From: Nymphaea colorata
Lineage: Eukaryota > Streptophyta > Magnoliopsida > Nymphaeales > Nymphaeaceae
Direction: 5' to 3'
DNA length: 64,000 nt
NCBI RefSeq assembly: GCF_008831285.2
Contig: NC_045138.2
Location: 32,025,934-32,089,933, forward strand
Shown: piece by piece, positions 22,546-36,720 of the stretch
How the letters are laid out: the number at the start of each line of letters is the position of its first letter
How positions within the stretch are numbered: the first letter of the stretch is position 1
Notes under the pieces: generated by a model
What the model was told of the DNA's origin: nothing
Databases searched by the model: none
What the model saw: only the letters and a program-made list of their open reading frames with translations
Translations under genes and position numbers: made by a program

Positions 22546-25500
22546 TTAATCCTTGCTTTCTTTGGTCTCTACATGTTCTGTGCTTGCATCCAATCTATGA
22601 TCGACCTCTTCTTTCCTGTCTTCGTGGTGAGCAACCAAACTATGGGGGATGTCTTCTTTCCTGTCTCCATGGTGGATGTCTTCTTTATTACCTCCATCAG
22701 ATTCTCTCTCATCGAAAGAATGCACCTCATGAACAGCAGAACTCGGAACACTCTCAGCTGATTTGGGCTCAGATTTATCAGCATTAGTTTCTACTTGTTC
22801 CTCCTGCTCTTCAGTGAATGTAGTATCGGTGGCTTCCCCAGCATCGTCTTTGTTAATTTGCTTAGATACCAATTCAATATCTTCACGAGGTCTTGCTTCG
22901 GGTACTTCCAGCTCTGCATGCTCATCAGAGAAATCATGAAGCTGCATCATTTTGGAGCCGTCACCATGCTTTTCAGAGAATTCTTTTGAAAGTTGCATCA
23001 TCAACTCCTCCATGTCATCCAGGGCTCTGGCTTCAATAAACTCCAGCTCTGACTGTCCATAGCTTGGTTCCGATTTATCCTCATTTGGTTTGCTAGATTC
23101 TCCTTCCGAGAACTGCTTCAAAGCAAGACCAATGTCCTCTACAAGTTTTGGTTCAAGAATCGGCATCTGTATCAAGTCACCCGTTGCTACTTCTTCTTTT
23201 GATTCTCCATCGGAGTGTATTTCGAGCTGCTTTTGTGGCCTGTTCATGGAAGCCGACTCTTCTGCAACTCTGAAATCGCCAATTCTGTCCAATTCAGTCA
23301 AAAGGTCTTCGTCGAGGTCTTTGATGCATGCGACCTCTTCCTCCCCCATCACCCAAACGTCATGGTCGGCCCCCGGATGATCCTTGGAAATTTGCACAGT
23401 ATTTGGCCGATTCGTATCGTCATCCATAGCTGATGACTCTGAAACAGGGAGTACGGGGTCCAGAACTCTTGATGTGGCCGCGTAGTTTTCATCAGCAATG
23501 TCCTGTCGAGCACCTTCTGACAAGGATACATGGATGTTCTTAGGCGATTCATTATGGGATCCACCTTGTATCGTCTCAGAGGTGCTATGCTCCATATCTG
23601 ATAAACCTGAGGACTCATGCAATTCTTTAGTTTCCAAGATCTGTGAACCAGTTAACAATGTAAGATCAGCAGGGGGGTGATCCACAGGAAGAGCATTGGC
23701 GCTCTGCAGACAATCCTCATGTGCATTTTCAGATGAATCCTCCACCTGCAAATAAGATAAAATTTGATCGCATGAGCATTTCTTGTTGAACATCTCCTAG
23801 GACATCAACAGAAAATAAAAGCATGTTGAAGGTACTACCTCAGACACATGATAATCGTCAACGGAGGACAGATCTACAGCTGATACGTCTTCTTTCGGAG
23901 GCATGCTCTCTGATATTGTTACAGGTAGATCAACCACTGAAACGGCAGCAGTAGCCGCTACCTCCTCAGCATTAGAGGGATGAGCATGGACATCAGCAAA
24001 GGCTTCACCATCCTTACTCAATGCTCTTGGGGATAATTCAGCAACATGGATGTCCTCAGCTTTTTCTTGATTGTTGCTGGGTTGGATGGTCTCAATCACA
24101 GCTTCTTTTACCTCCGGTAGATGAGACTGGTTGCTCAGATTGGTGTGGCTTTGGCCATCTCCTACTGGAACAGAAACATCTGCCAAAAGATCGTCACTGT
24201 CTGAAAAAGCCACACTGGGTTTATTGACTGATTTGTTTTCTCCATCAGCAGTCTCTTCTTTAAACTCATGTACAATGTTCTTTTCCACTTCGATATCATG
24301 AGAACCTTGCTCTGAAGACTCCACTGGAGCATCAGAGGCTCCGGATGAGCATGGGAAGATTCCTTTCTCCGTAAAGGGATCACCTTCAACTAATGACGCC
24401 AAGCCTGAGTGAAATTTTTCTTGTGCTGATGGGCTCGAGTCGAAAACTGGCTCTCCCACCCGGCTGTCATCTGCTTCCTTTATCAGAATGTGCGGGTCTC
24501 TGGAACATGGTTGTGCAATTTCAGTAGTGCTCGTCGAAGCACCAGTCCAGAATGACTTGTCGCTTTCTTCATGAACATTTCCACCAAACTGTATTTCGTC
24601 TTCATCTGATGAAGTAGAGGAATTTGAATCATTAAAATCTTCTTCAACGACGTCTGATGCTGCATACTGCTTACTTGGAGACTCGTCAAGAGGAAGTATG
24701 ACATGCTCAGGCGAACCCAATCTTGCAACCTCCATGTGAACTTTTCTGCTTTTCATCTGCATCTCTTCGGAGGGCATTTCTGATTCCTCCTCTAAACCTG
24801 GAAAAGGAGAAGTAGATCCTACGTGGTGGTCAAAAGATTCAGGTTCCTGAATATGCTCCTCTGTGATATCAGAAGCAACTGATTCAACGTCATGCACAAG
24901 ATCTTCCTCAGGATTGCTCTGTCCTTCTTGGATTTCCATGTGCTTCTCTTCTTCTTCTGAATCACTCTCTCGCTCTGGTGATGATGAATCACTATCACCT
25001 GGTTCAACAGAAGCATAAGTCGCTGCATCAACAATTTGTGCTCCATGGGCTTCACCATGCAGTTCATGGTCTTTCGGTGTCTGAAAAAAGAAGCTCATGC
25101 TAGAGTCTGTACTTCCATTCTGAATACTGGGAAAGATACCTTCTCCCAAGGGATCTCCATTAGAGGTACTCACTTGTGGGATATCTTTCCCAACTGCATC
25201 AGCAGCATGGTGGCCATGAAAAGAAGACTCGCTGTGCTGCTTATGGGGTTCTGCAAGGCTCGTGTTAAGGGGTGGATTAACAGGAGGAAAACACTCAAAA
25301 CCTGCAAAAGAATTTACAGCTGCCATATTATAAAAAAGAACCAGTAATATCAGAAACAATCTTCTTTAGATCAGTACCTCCAAATTGTGGCCCACCCAAT
25401 AGATGAGCTTCATTTGTATACAGTCCCTTCTGTTGAACAGCCATGAAATCTCCATGGCTGGAAGTTTCTCCCGTAAGCATCCCATCCACGCCAGCATGGT

Positions 25501-27100
25501 CATATGGAAGATCAAATGGGTTCCGTTTTGCCGAGAAGGTTGAAGGCGCCCTAGCCGAAGCTGGAACTGACACCTCTGCTAGTTCTTCCTCTCCATCACA
25601 GGGTAGATCAAAAGGATTCCTTCTGATAGAAGGAAGTGTCGCAGACCGAATCAGAAAAGGTGAGGCTTGAAGGGAAACAGAATCCAGTATGTTGAATGAA
25701 GAATCATCCATATCCAACAACGATATTTTCTCATCTGATTGCAGGTCTATAAGGTCCTTCTCCAGCTCAATTTTTTGGTTCCTCCTAGCTCGACGTTTGG
25801 CCATCAGATTCTCCAGACGTCGGTTCCTCTCCAACTCAGAGCTGCCAAGATCCATGACATTCTTCGTGTCATCATCAGTCCACTTGACCCCGCTTATCAC
25901 TTCGTGCCCTTTGTTTTCTCCTTCACGACTCTCGCCGCCTTCCTTCTCCAATTCAGTACTAACATCATCGTCGTCCTCGTCATCGTCCTCTTCATCATTG
26001 TCATCCTCATCATCAGAATCATGATTTTCAGAAGATTGCTCAGAATTTCCTTCGGACACTTCAAGGGAAGCAGGTTGGGGGGTCTCGGAATCCAGCAGGG
26101 GGTGAAGTTCGTCAAGCATGGGCAGTATGTCAGCCATGGAAGCATCAGGAGAAGAACTCTCTGCATGCTCCGAGCTAGAGTGAGATAGTTGGTCGTCTTG
26201 ATCAAGCCCAGAGGATGACTGATCATGACGATCTATCCTCATCCAAGGGGATCCCAAAGAGGAAGTAAAAGAATCCTCAACATAGGCCTCAGAAACTTTA
26301 TCCCGAACTTCGAAATCGTCGGCCTTATGCTTAGTCTCCTCAACATGATCTTCTTCAACCTTGTTCTCCTCTTTGTCCTTTCCTATGTCGTTCATCACGA
26401 ACCGAACAGTTCGTCTGCTGTTCGAACGACAATAAAATTTCCCCCTGGATGAATCATCTTGGGATTCACCAGCCTTTAAGTTCCCAGCCAATCTACTCTC
26501 ATGAATTGCTTTCTCCAAACGACCAGTACCCAGTCCTAGCCCTTCCCTTGGTCGACCTTGTGTGGGAGTGAAAACCAAATCCTCCTCATCTGTAGCTACT
26601 CCAGACACAACTCTCTCATCCTTCTTCTGTATCTCCAAACGCAAGGAGTCACCACCTTTGATCTCTCCTCCTTCATCACCCAAATTCCTATTCTTGATTG
26701 CCTCTTCTTCGATCGTCTCCATTGTATTCCTTTCCTTCTCAAGCAAGGGAACCTCCATCTCGGAATTCCCATCCTTCTCGGTAACAACAAGATCAACACC
26801 ACCATCCGCTTTAAGAGAAGAGATCTCCCGAGTTTTCTCTTCTTTCTCCTCACAAATTTCAGGAATATGGGGATTCCCAAAACTCAAAAGCGTCCCCAGA
26901 AGAATGGCAGTGCAGATGATGACAGGGGAACTGGAAAGCAGAAAGAAGAAGGCGGCAGGAAAAAATGCATATAACAACACAATGAAAACCAAGATACCAG
27001 AAAGGAAGGGATGTTCACGCACAGATCCGCAGCAAGCTTTGCTGAAAACGATCAAGGATCTCTTAGTTTGACACCCGACCTTCTTGCAGTCAATACCCAT
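22546..27100 (-). CDS. Large acidic plant protein with N-terminal membrane hairpin, function unknown
   Basis: Three exons on the minus strand, 27100-25378, 25301-23839 and 23745-22546, join with matching phases (1, then 0) into 1461 codons plus stop. The start is the ATG of MGIDCKKVGCQTKRSL. Residues about 30-76 form a hydrophobic pair of helices (HPFLSGILVFIVLLYAFFPA, then SPVIICTAILLGTLLSFGNP) followed by HIPEI. This start matches a plant family that includes Arabidopsis At5g17910 and At1g07330 (from memory of the family, not searched), proteins without a defined role. The rest is hydrophilic and mostly acidic, with D/E runs near residue 395, a basic segment LENLMAKRRARRNQKIELEK, and two NPFDLP motifs (about residues 505-545). 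The C-terminus has short HxDRKE repeats. Mostly disordered and membrane-tethered is my inference. There is no known catalytic motif. Confidence 0.85.
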
Positions 27101-28047
27101 CTTCAAATCTGTGCTGTTTCGATCTTCCACAATCGGATCAAACAAAAAAACTAAAAAACTATCAACAAAAACTATCAAAAAGGGAATTATTCACAGACTC
27201 CTATGCCAGAAATCAGATTGCTAACCGTCTTCCTCTCTCCCAAAACACAAAAGCGGGAGAAGGTGAAGGACCACCAAGGGGAAGAATGAGAGGAAAACAG
27301 ATCAAGCCCAAAAAATAGACTTTTTTATTTAATGGGTGCATAAAAAATCCATAGGTTTGATGACAATAATAGAAATCGGAGGAAAAGATTGGAGTTACTT
27401 GGATCGGAGGAGTTGGTATTCTTGGCTCAGAAATGGTCAATCTTGCCTCTCTCTCTCTCTCTCGGTTTGTCTTTCTGCTTTCCCTCCCCACCTTTTCTGT
27501 TATCCAAGCTTTGGACGGCAGAGATAATGATTCATGCCAACAAAGCCAAAAGAAAGCGAGGAGGAGATCCTCCAATGTAGGGGCCAGCCATGATCACTAC
27601 CTTCCCTTCTGTTCCTCCTCTTGTGGGGAATCCAATTAATCGCCGATTTTTTCTTTTTTCATGTTTCAAAACATAAAAACCCGGGAACCGTTAACGATCG
27701 TCTCGTCTGAACGGCGGTGCTGCCCTTCAAATCCCTACCTCACCCTTTTCTCTTTTTACTCACGCGCACACATTATATATATATATATATATATATAAAC
27801 TAACCGTTAAATAATTATATGGATTTTTAATAATATTCAATCTCTTAAGTGTTCTTCAGAAAATTTTCAAGATAATATTTTCCCCAATCTTATCGTTCGC
27901 TTATAAGAAATTAACAAAATCTAAGTCATCTTCACATATAAAGCGTTAATGATGGCTCTTTTAAATAGTACTTCCAAGAAAAGGTGCCCCTGAGACGCAG
28001 GCTCCCTGTCATCAAGTGGCTGACTCTAAATTCAAATATCAAAATTA

Positions 28048-28087
<40 letters not shown>

Positions 28088-28129
28088 CGCAGAGGGCAAA
28101 GTGAGAAACAAGACTTCTTAAATATATAA
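27101..28129. other. 5' UTR and promoter side of the 22546-27100 gene
   Basis: Minus-strand upstream region. It holds a CT tract at about 27446-27465 (GA on the gene's strand), common in plant leaders, an AT-rich zone at 27300-27350, and (TA)n runs at about 27775-27796 and 28050-28082. No other gene is seen. Confidence 0.5.
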
Positions 28130-28413
28130 GCCATGTTTGGATGACACTGTAAAAAAGCTACTTTGTAAAAATTAGTATAGTAAGAAGATGATTTTTAATA
28201 ATCCTTTAACAATTGGTTTGTATGATTGAATGACACAATTAAAACACATTTTTTGGGAATAATTTTGGGAAACCAAGTTGTTCAATGTTTGAAAATTCGG
28301 TTTTGACAAAACTCAATTATGGGAAAATCTGGTTTGAGTGTCACCTAAATGTTCTAAAAACAGCGTTTCAGAGGCAAAATGTGGTTTACTTGGAGTGTCA
28401 TCCAAACACTGCC
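28130..28413. mobile_element. MITE with gtttggatgacac terminal repeats
   Basis: The left end gccatgtttggatgacact and the right end, read on the other strand as ggcagtgtttggatgacact, are inverted repeats bounding 284 bp of AT-rich noncoding DNA. Target duplications are not clear. A related shorter fragment occurs at about 35088-35275. Confidence 0.75.
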
Positions 28414-31004
28414 ATACATTTGTATTTTATCTTTTTTAACCGTTAAAAAAGTGACTATGTTGTGCTTTTGTGTCCAAAGAAGAAAAAAATTTTTTGCTTG
28501 TTCTACATCAGTTCAAATGAAAACTTGTTTTCCGGAATCTAAAGCAAATTTTATTGCCGCTTATCCTGTAAGGACTATTGATTACGTAATTTTTTTAATA
28601 AAAAATTTTATTATTGACCAAAAAATTTGTTTTTAAATTATTTAAATAATAGAAAAATATTAGATAACAAAGGTGTAGGCTTTTCTGGTGCCGCATCTGC
28701 ATGGGCATTTTAATAACAGAGAAGGAGAAAGGACATCCCCGTAAATTTGGAGAAAGATTGAGAACATTCCCCATACGCGCTCAACGGCTCGAGGCGCCAA
28801 GCCTGGCCTCATCCAACTAGACCATTCGATCGCCGATTTTACCGGACGAGGAATCGTCACCGTTATGGAGCAACGGTGCTTTCGCCTTAAGAAACAAGCA
28901 ACCACCCTTCCGTGGGGACCCACACTCCAGTGGCCTTTACAGCTGACACTCGGCGCGCCCACGCTGGAAGGCATTAAACTAAACAGCGGAATTTTAAAAA
29001 ATAAACACTACTTTGCTATAACCATCTTTTACAACTATATATATATATATATATATCGGTTTTTTTAACATTTTGCGACATTAAAAACTGTTGCCATTGG
29101 TGTGTTCGACGGCAGCACTCCATAGGCCATGGTGCATTAGCCACACAATGCATCATTTATAACAGTTTTTACCATTATAAAATATGAAAAATCTCATCCC
29201 ACGATAATTCTTCACATGTTGCGTATTTGGATGACGAAGAATGTTGTTGGAAGGCTAAAAAACATAAATATACTATTAAAAATGCTCCATAACCTATTGG
29301 TAAGAGTACTATAAACTATTGTCATACTATAAATGGTTGTTAAATTTTTTAGCTATCACCAGCAATAGTTGTGCAAATTTGAATTCATTATATATATATA
29401 TATAAGAATTGAAATCAGATGGCTAAAGAATTTAAGCCTGTCTCTGATATCACTATAAACTGTTGTTAAAATTATGAATGTCTAGCAGCTAGTCGATTTT
29501 AATTCCCACATATATATATATATATTAATGTTGTTGATAATACTATAGTTGTTAAAATCTGTTTCTGAATCTAATTAAAGAGTTTACCAATTCAATGAAT
29601 TGGGTTCAAACGAATAAGCTGTGAATAGAAAAAAAGTTGAAAAGTGACAATATGTCATAATTTTTGTCCAGCTGCATCTAACCCCACTCTTGAAGTAGCT
29701 GGTGTTTGTTTATGGGATTCTTGTCCACCGAGGTGAGTTATCTTCTTGTACAACCTTTCAATTCTTTGTCTTTTTTGTTCTTTTTCACAGGATAAAGGAG
29801 GCATTCGCCCACACTTGAAGCAATAGAGGACAGCGGCTGTAAAGAGTGGCGAAACTTTTTTTTTTTTTTTCATGGAGTACTAAATATATTGTTAATAAAT
29901 TTTTAATTGACCTTGAAGCAGTGATCGAGTCTCGTGAGCTGCTCCATATAACTGGACTTAGGTTCATTTAAGTCCAACATGCAAATTCAAGGTTTCAAAT
30001 TGGACTCTGTAAAGCATATTCTCTACGGAGACCCCACTTATCTTCGCCCTTAATTGTAATGGAATACATAAAAAAAAAAAAAAGCTTTGTATCGGATTTA
30101 TCTTCATATAGGTTTGCTTTTCTATGCTACAAAAATTGCTTACATGATTGAATGATGAAGTTAAGATATCCAGTTTAGAGGTCTAGAGACGGAAACTTGG
30201 AGTACCAGCCCTTGCCACTTTGTCATAAATTAACCAGCCAATTAAGAAGCCTCACTGTATCTATCTCGGGTTTGAAGGGGTTTAGCATAACTGGTTGGAT
30301 TGATGGACAAGTCATGCGATTTTAAATAACAAGTTGGCTCTCTCCTCTCTCTCTCTCTACAGTAACTCTATCAAGGAAAATTAAACCAAATATAATACAT
30401 AACATATATATATATATTCTTATCGAATGCGTCATTGTTGATGCCATTTTGTGTAGAAACTTATTGGCTGATTGATACGACTACTTTTAATTTTTAAAAT
30501 TGGTTAAGATATTTTAAATTAATGTTGAACTCATAAAATGAAAAAGGGCGATGAACCGATACTTATCAACGGATATGCGGTATGGATGAACTACTCAATA
30601 CAGCGCCTGGACAATATTTTTTACAATATTGATCTGAAATAAGATTCAGTCTTCTACGTTATATTTCAAATTCATACAGGCATAGATTTGGGACCGTTTG
30701 ATGTAGAGCCGCAAATGGATGGGCAATTGTGTCATTTTTCCTTTACTGCATTTTAAACTGAATTTAGCTAATTTTCTTCTGATATATTTGCAACTTTATG
30801 GGAAACCAAGAGAGGACATAAAGGTGCAACACTTTAGTTTGTTTTTTATTTTTTTCTCATTTACTTTTTAGAAAAAAAAATAAAAATAAAAAAAATATTG
30901 GCCATTACCAGCGGGGAGCAGATAATAAGAAGAAATACTAGAAATTTCTAAATGTCCAAGTTGAAATTCTTGATCATATCTAACACAAAGTCAGAAGTCA
31001 TCAA
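28414..31004. other. Gene-free AT-rich intergenic DNA
   Basis: No credible coding region. 28790-28975 is a GC-richer block with no recognised protein similarity. 29060-29560 has scattered repeats of the type aaactgttg/gttgttaaa separated by short (TA)n runs, which may be transposon subterminal sequence. An A/T-rich low-complexity stretch covers 30830-30900. Confidence 0.5.
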
Positions 31005-31395
31005 CGAGCTCGACTCAAACTCGTCTTGTTTATAAACGAGTCAAACTCAGGTTCAAATGTATGCTTGAAATGTTAAACGAGATGAGCTCGAGTTGTAATA
31101 ATTCAATTCGTTTAAATTAGATTTGGCTCGACTACATAATGAATATTTAATTATATGAGGAAAAAAGTTAAACGAGTAGCAAGTAAACGAAATCGAAGTA
31201 AACAAGTTAATAATTAAAAGAAACAAGACGTGGTTATGATAAACGAGTTAAACAAGTTGAGTACGAACTCTATGTTGTATCGTAGAGTCTAGTTCGAATT
31301 TGTTTTATCGAGCTCAACTCAAATTTTCTAACTAGAATCAAGGTCACGCTGCCCCAACTCGATCTCGACTCGCTCGTGTGCAGCCCCAGCTGAAG
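31005..31395. repeat. Dispersed gagctcgactcaaactcg repeat, copy 1
   Basis: Many gagctcgac and aaacgagtt units. Reverse-complement similarity to 55795-55985 extends over the aaacgagtagcaa...aacaagttaa core, so these are copies of one repeat family. Probably a non-autonomous DNA transposon; ends are not defined. Confidence 0.65.
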
Positions 31396-32419
31396 TAAAT
31401 AAAATTGAAATGCTTCAGTTTGGTTTTTTGGAAACTCAACTAATTTGAAATATCAACCTATTTTTTAGAACAATGCAAGGTTTGTCAAAAGTAAACAATG
31501 ATGCTTAAGTCTCAAGGGGCATTGGTTCAGTCACTTGGGACAGTAGCTAGTTTGAGTAGCATGGGCACCCACATTCCTTTGGCAATTGGAACCCGAAAGC
31601 CATGCACTAGCTGACATGCAGTGGGGACTCAACCAGACAACAACAGTTCGACTCAATCCTGGACAGAAGAGCAAGGAGAAGGGAAGCTTCCGCTCTCACT
31701 CACGAGGTAGAATTTTTTCAATCGGCTCACTCACCTTGAAAAAGAAAAAATCATTGAATTATTTAGAAAAGTTATTTGAATAATAATGACGCAAATAGAT
31801 TCTTGTTTCTCATCGGTGCTACTCATTTAGACTGCAAATGGTGAATGTACGACACTTTAGTTGATGAATATATAATTTCTTACCCATCGAAGTGGTCTTC
31901 AACCGCTAGAAAGAGATAAAAGATAAATGAAAGAACTTCCGCTCTTCCGGGTATCTACTCTTCACTTATTGGACCACTTGTTATCTTATTTTGTGAATGC
32001 AAAGAATTGGAACTATCAATGTGAAATATTCGCTTCACCATGGTCCCTGTTGATAGAGAAAGGACAAGGCATAGAGAAAGAAGAATACAATAATAATAAC
32101 AATAAAAGGATAAAGGAATTGGACAGGCAAAGTTGGCCGGTTTGGACGGTAGCAGAAAAGGAATTTGATCCTACCAACAAAAGAAAAAGACTTATTTTTA
32201 ATATTTTTTAATAACTGTTATGGAGAATGTGGGGAGGGGGTTTGCAGATTCATTTTTCGGGTATGTCTCCGTCTTAAGTATCAGCAGAGGCATCCCCACC
32301 TTGCAAAAGAAAAACAAGCAGCTTTTTATCATACTTTATTATGTGAATGTATCTTGCAAACTAAGCTAACGATGCATAATTAACAAAAAACTTATATTTT
32401 CCCTTTACTATAGAATTAC
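31396..32419. other. Gene-free intergenic DNA
   Basis: Two mid-GC blocks (31560-31730 and 31900-32170) contain short open stretches but no recognisable protein motif, start context or partner exon. I do not call a gene. Confidence 0.45.
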
Positions 32420-32733
32420 TGCTATGCTCTATTCACCTGAAAATGCGCTCAGATAGTCTTCAATTGGAGGCTGATAAGAAGTTTAAATTCCATTACCAGC
32501 CATTTGGCATGAGGAACCTTGTGTAAGCGTTTCACGAATCTGCTATAAATATTGAGACAAATTCATGGAACACTTGTTTAAGCAGTTCATGAATATATCT
32601 CAATATTTGGAGAAGTTCATGGAACGTTCACATAATGTTTCTCATGCCAAACAGCCGGTAATAAAACTTAAAGCTCTTATCAGTCTCCAATCAAGAAAGA
32701 TCTAAGCACATTTTCAGTGAATAGAGTAGAGCA
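32420..32733. mobile_element. Foldback MITE with about 100-bp inverted repeats
   Basis: Left arm tgctatgctctattcacctg onward (32420-32515) is the reverse complement, with scattered mismatches, of the right arm (about 32638-32733). The arms share the tcttcaattggaggctgataag and catttggcatgaggaac segments. The short middle (about 120 bp) contains two cggaacac/atggaacgttcac-like segments, and a partial copy of that middle follows outside at 32735-32790. Confidence 0.75.
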
Positions 32734-32893
32734 ATATACCTCAATATTTGGGGAAGTTCATGGAACATTCACACAATGTTCATCATGCCGTAAGGAGTGA
32801 CCTTAGACTTAATGAAATTGAAGGTTATGTGTCTAGGACTTTGATGTTAGGCTGCATGTTTAGGTTTTAAAATGACCAAAATGCCCTTGAAAA

Positions 32894-32925
<32 letters not shown>

Positions 32926-34340
32926 GTGAAAGTTACTTATGAACCTATGTTGGGTCAGATTTAGATCCAAATTGGATCTAACAAATTAAGGCACTCTCGG
33001 AACCAGATGCAGTTTTCCAGAACTGAATCCAAGTTTAACTGGCCTAGGATCTGACATCCGCATGCAAATGAATCTGATTCTTCTTAGATCTCAAAGTTGA
33101 GCAAATGAATTTGGATTCATGTTGGCAGTCCAGAAAACCCGACCCATTAACATCTGCAACATTATTTTTGAGCTTCCTGCAGAAGAACAGCAGCTTTCAT
33201 GTGAAAGTGGCAGACTTTTCCTGCCAAGAACTGAAGAAAACAAGTTGGTGGTAGCTGTGAACCGATCCACATAAGGTTTTCCCTTTCTTCTTAAGGTCCC
33301 TTCCTCAATTGGATGCCTAATTGATAGCACAAAAACCATTTTAGTGTGAAATCCTTTCATGTGTACTTCTGGATAATTTTTTTTCTGGAAAAATAGTATT
33401 AGGACAGTGTTAGAGCAGAACTTTTCTTACCAAAAATTTTTCCGGCTGAAAACTTTCCTCCTTTCTAAGGTAACAAACAAGTGAAATATCTCTCATTCAA
33501 TACACCCTTTCTTAGGATTCAGGTGAGCTAGAGGATCATCCCACCATAAATTAATGAGCGCTGGAGCCTATATGAAATTCTGGTTAAGGGACACTAATTA
33601 TAAAATTTAAAAATTTTAAGGGGAACTAACATGTAAATGAAAAAAGTATTCAAAAACATCAATATAAAAACAAAAAAATAAAAAAATGGGGTCAGTGTAG
33701 ACAATTGTCCACCCATAACCTACACCTGCTTTTGCCCCTGGCTTGTACATCTCTTCCTCCCCATTCATTGCACAAGGGAAAAGTGTCCATTCTACTTGAA
33801 CTAGAAATCAGCCGCCTACCAAGTGCTAGTCCCCGACAGGAGGCGGAGGGACGGGTGGCCTGCCTAGGCCGTGGCCCCACCCTAGCTAATTGAAAAAAAA
33901 AATTACATTAAAAAAATTGAAATTTTTTAGTTGATTAATATATTTTTTGGTTTTGGGTTTAGTTTGACTCTACCTGGTTAAGTTAGTTGGACCGTTAGTT
34001 GGACCATTTGGCCTGTTCCTATAAAAAATCCTTGCTCCAATTCCGGAGCCAGTCACATGTAGGAGGTAAAAGAGGAAAAAAAAAAACTTGGCTTCTAACA
34101 ACTCTTGGTAAATGATAAACTATGGTGCCCAAGTGAAGTGACATTTTTGTGTGTCACCAAGTTCACACATTAGTTTCTAACATTTAGAAAAAAAAAAATC
34201 CACGAGGGCTCCACTTCTAGCCAGTGGCCGGCGTCCAATGTCACCAAGTTGAAAGAACATCAAATTAGAAATTCCATATTTCTAATTTTGCTTTAAAAAA
34301 AGTAAATAAAAAATAGGTTATACTGCCCTCGACGTGGGTC
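32734..34340. other. Intergenic DNA with hAT-like MITE fragments
   Basis: Contains a T-tract at 32899-32925 and, at 33680-33900 and 33990-34060, fragments typical of plant hAT-like MITEs: the other-strand form of ccaggggcaaaagcaggtgt, then cctaggccgtggccccaccc, then attccggagccag. Complete ends could not be paired. No gene seen. Confidence 0.45.
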
Positions 34341-36059
<1,719 letters not shown>

Positions 36060-36720
36060 TCGTTGCATAGTGCCCTTTTCGATATAGAAAACTGTGAATG
36101 GGTTTTTCTCTAAAAAAATTTTTCTATCTCCGTCACTGTAGGTAATGTTTATTTACCTGCACAGTCCGCACCAGTGTCCAGGCACGCCACTGTAGACATC
36201 ATCACTGACGTGGGAATTGTACCGCATGCGCTAACGTTGATTGGCATCCACATGCTTGCGCCATTGAAGTGGAGATATTCACTGATGCGCCTTGTTGCAA
36301 CATCTGCGAGTTCACTTCAGCGACGCTACGTTGTTGTCAAGTCGTCAGCACTCGGTGCACCAGCAAATAGTATGACTGTTAAAATGATTAAAGGGCATGC
36401 AGTGTTTTTTTGCAACTCTGACGTGTTTTTACTGTTAGTGATTATAGCTCTGACGTTTAAAATGCATCGTCAATAAGGGCTCAGTGACGTTTTAACTCAC
36501 AGTCAGAAATCCGCACATACGTTGCCGAAATCTTGGATAGTCACAGTAACTATCAGCCGCAAATTTTCCGACATTAGTATAGTGAACATACAGTGACTAA
36601 ATAAATTCTGGTCGAAGTTCCGATGATGTAGATCATCTGTGTCCGTTTCCTATAGTGAATGCTGACCTTTTAGTGACGAGGAATTCCGGTCAGTGTCTAT
36701 GGTTAATAAACGTACTACAT
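36060..36720. mobile_element. CACTA-like subterminal region (putative)
   Basis: A GC-richer block dense in cagtgac/gtcactg-type units in both orientations (for example ccgtcactgtagg, catcactgacgtgg, ggctcagtgacg, acagtgactaaa, ttagtgacgagg). Such arrays are typical of the subterminal parts of plant CACTA transposons. No transposase frame and no paired termini were found. A similar piece (gtcgctaaaa, gtcactaaag) is at 37365-37500. Confidence 0.35.

Noticed and set aside
22354-23680. Plus-strand open frames opposite the acidic-protein gene
   Set aside because: Shadows of the minus-strand exons. Codon pattern and family similarity support only the minus strand.
28865-29068. Small plus-strand frame starting MEQRCFRLKK in a GC-richer block
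   Set aside because: Too short, no family features, and no supporting exon or promoter.
29655-29967. Minus-strand frame with Cys-X2-Cys-like residues near 29820
   Set aside because: Lys-rich low-complexity start, no paired zinc ligands, no homologue recognised.
31586-32211. Possible organelle-derived or coding fragments (frames starting MEPESHAL and MKELPLFR)
   Set aside because: I compared them with plastid genes I know, such as matK and ycf2, and could not support a match.
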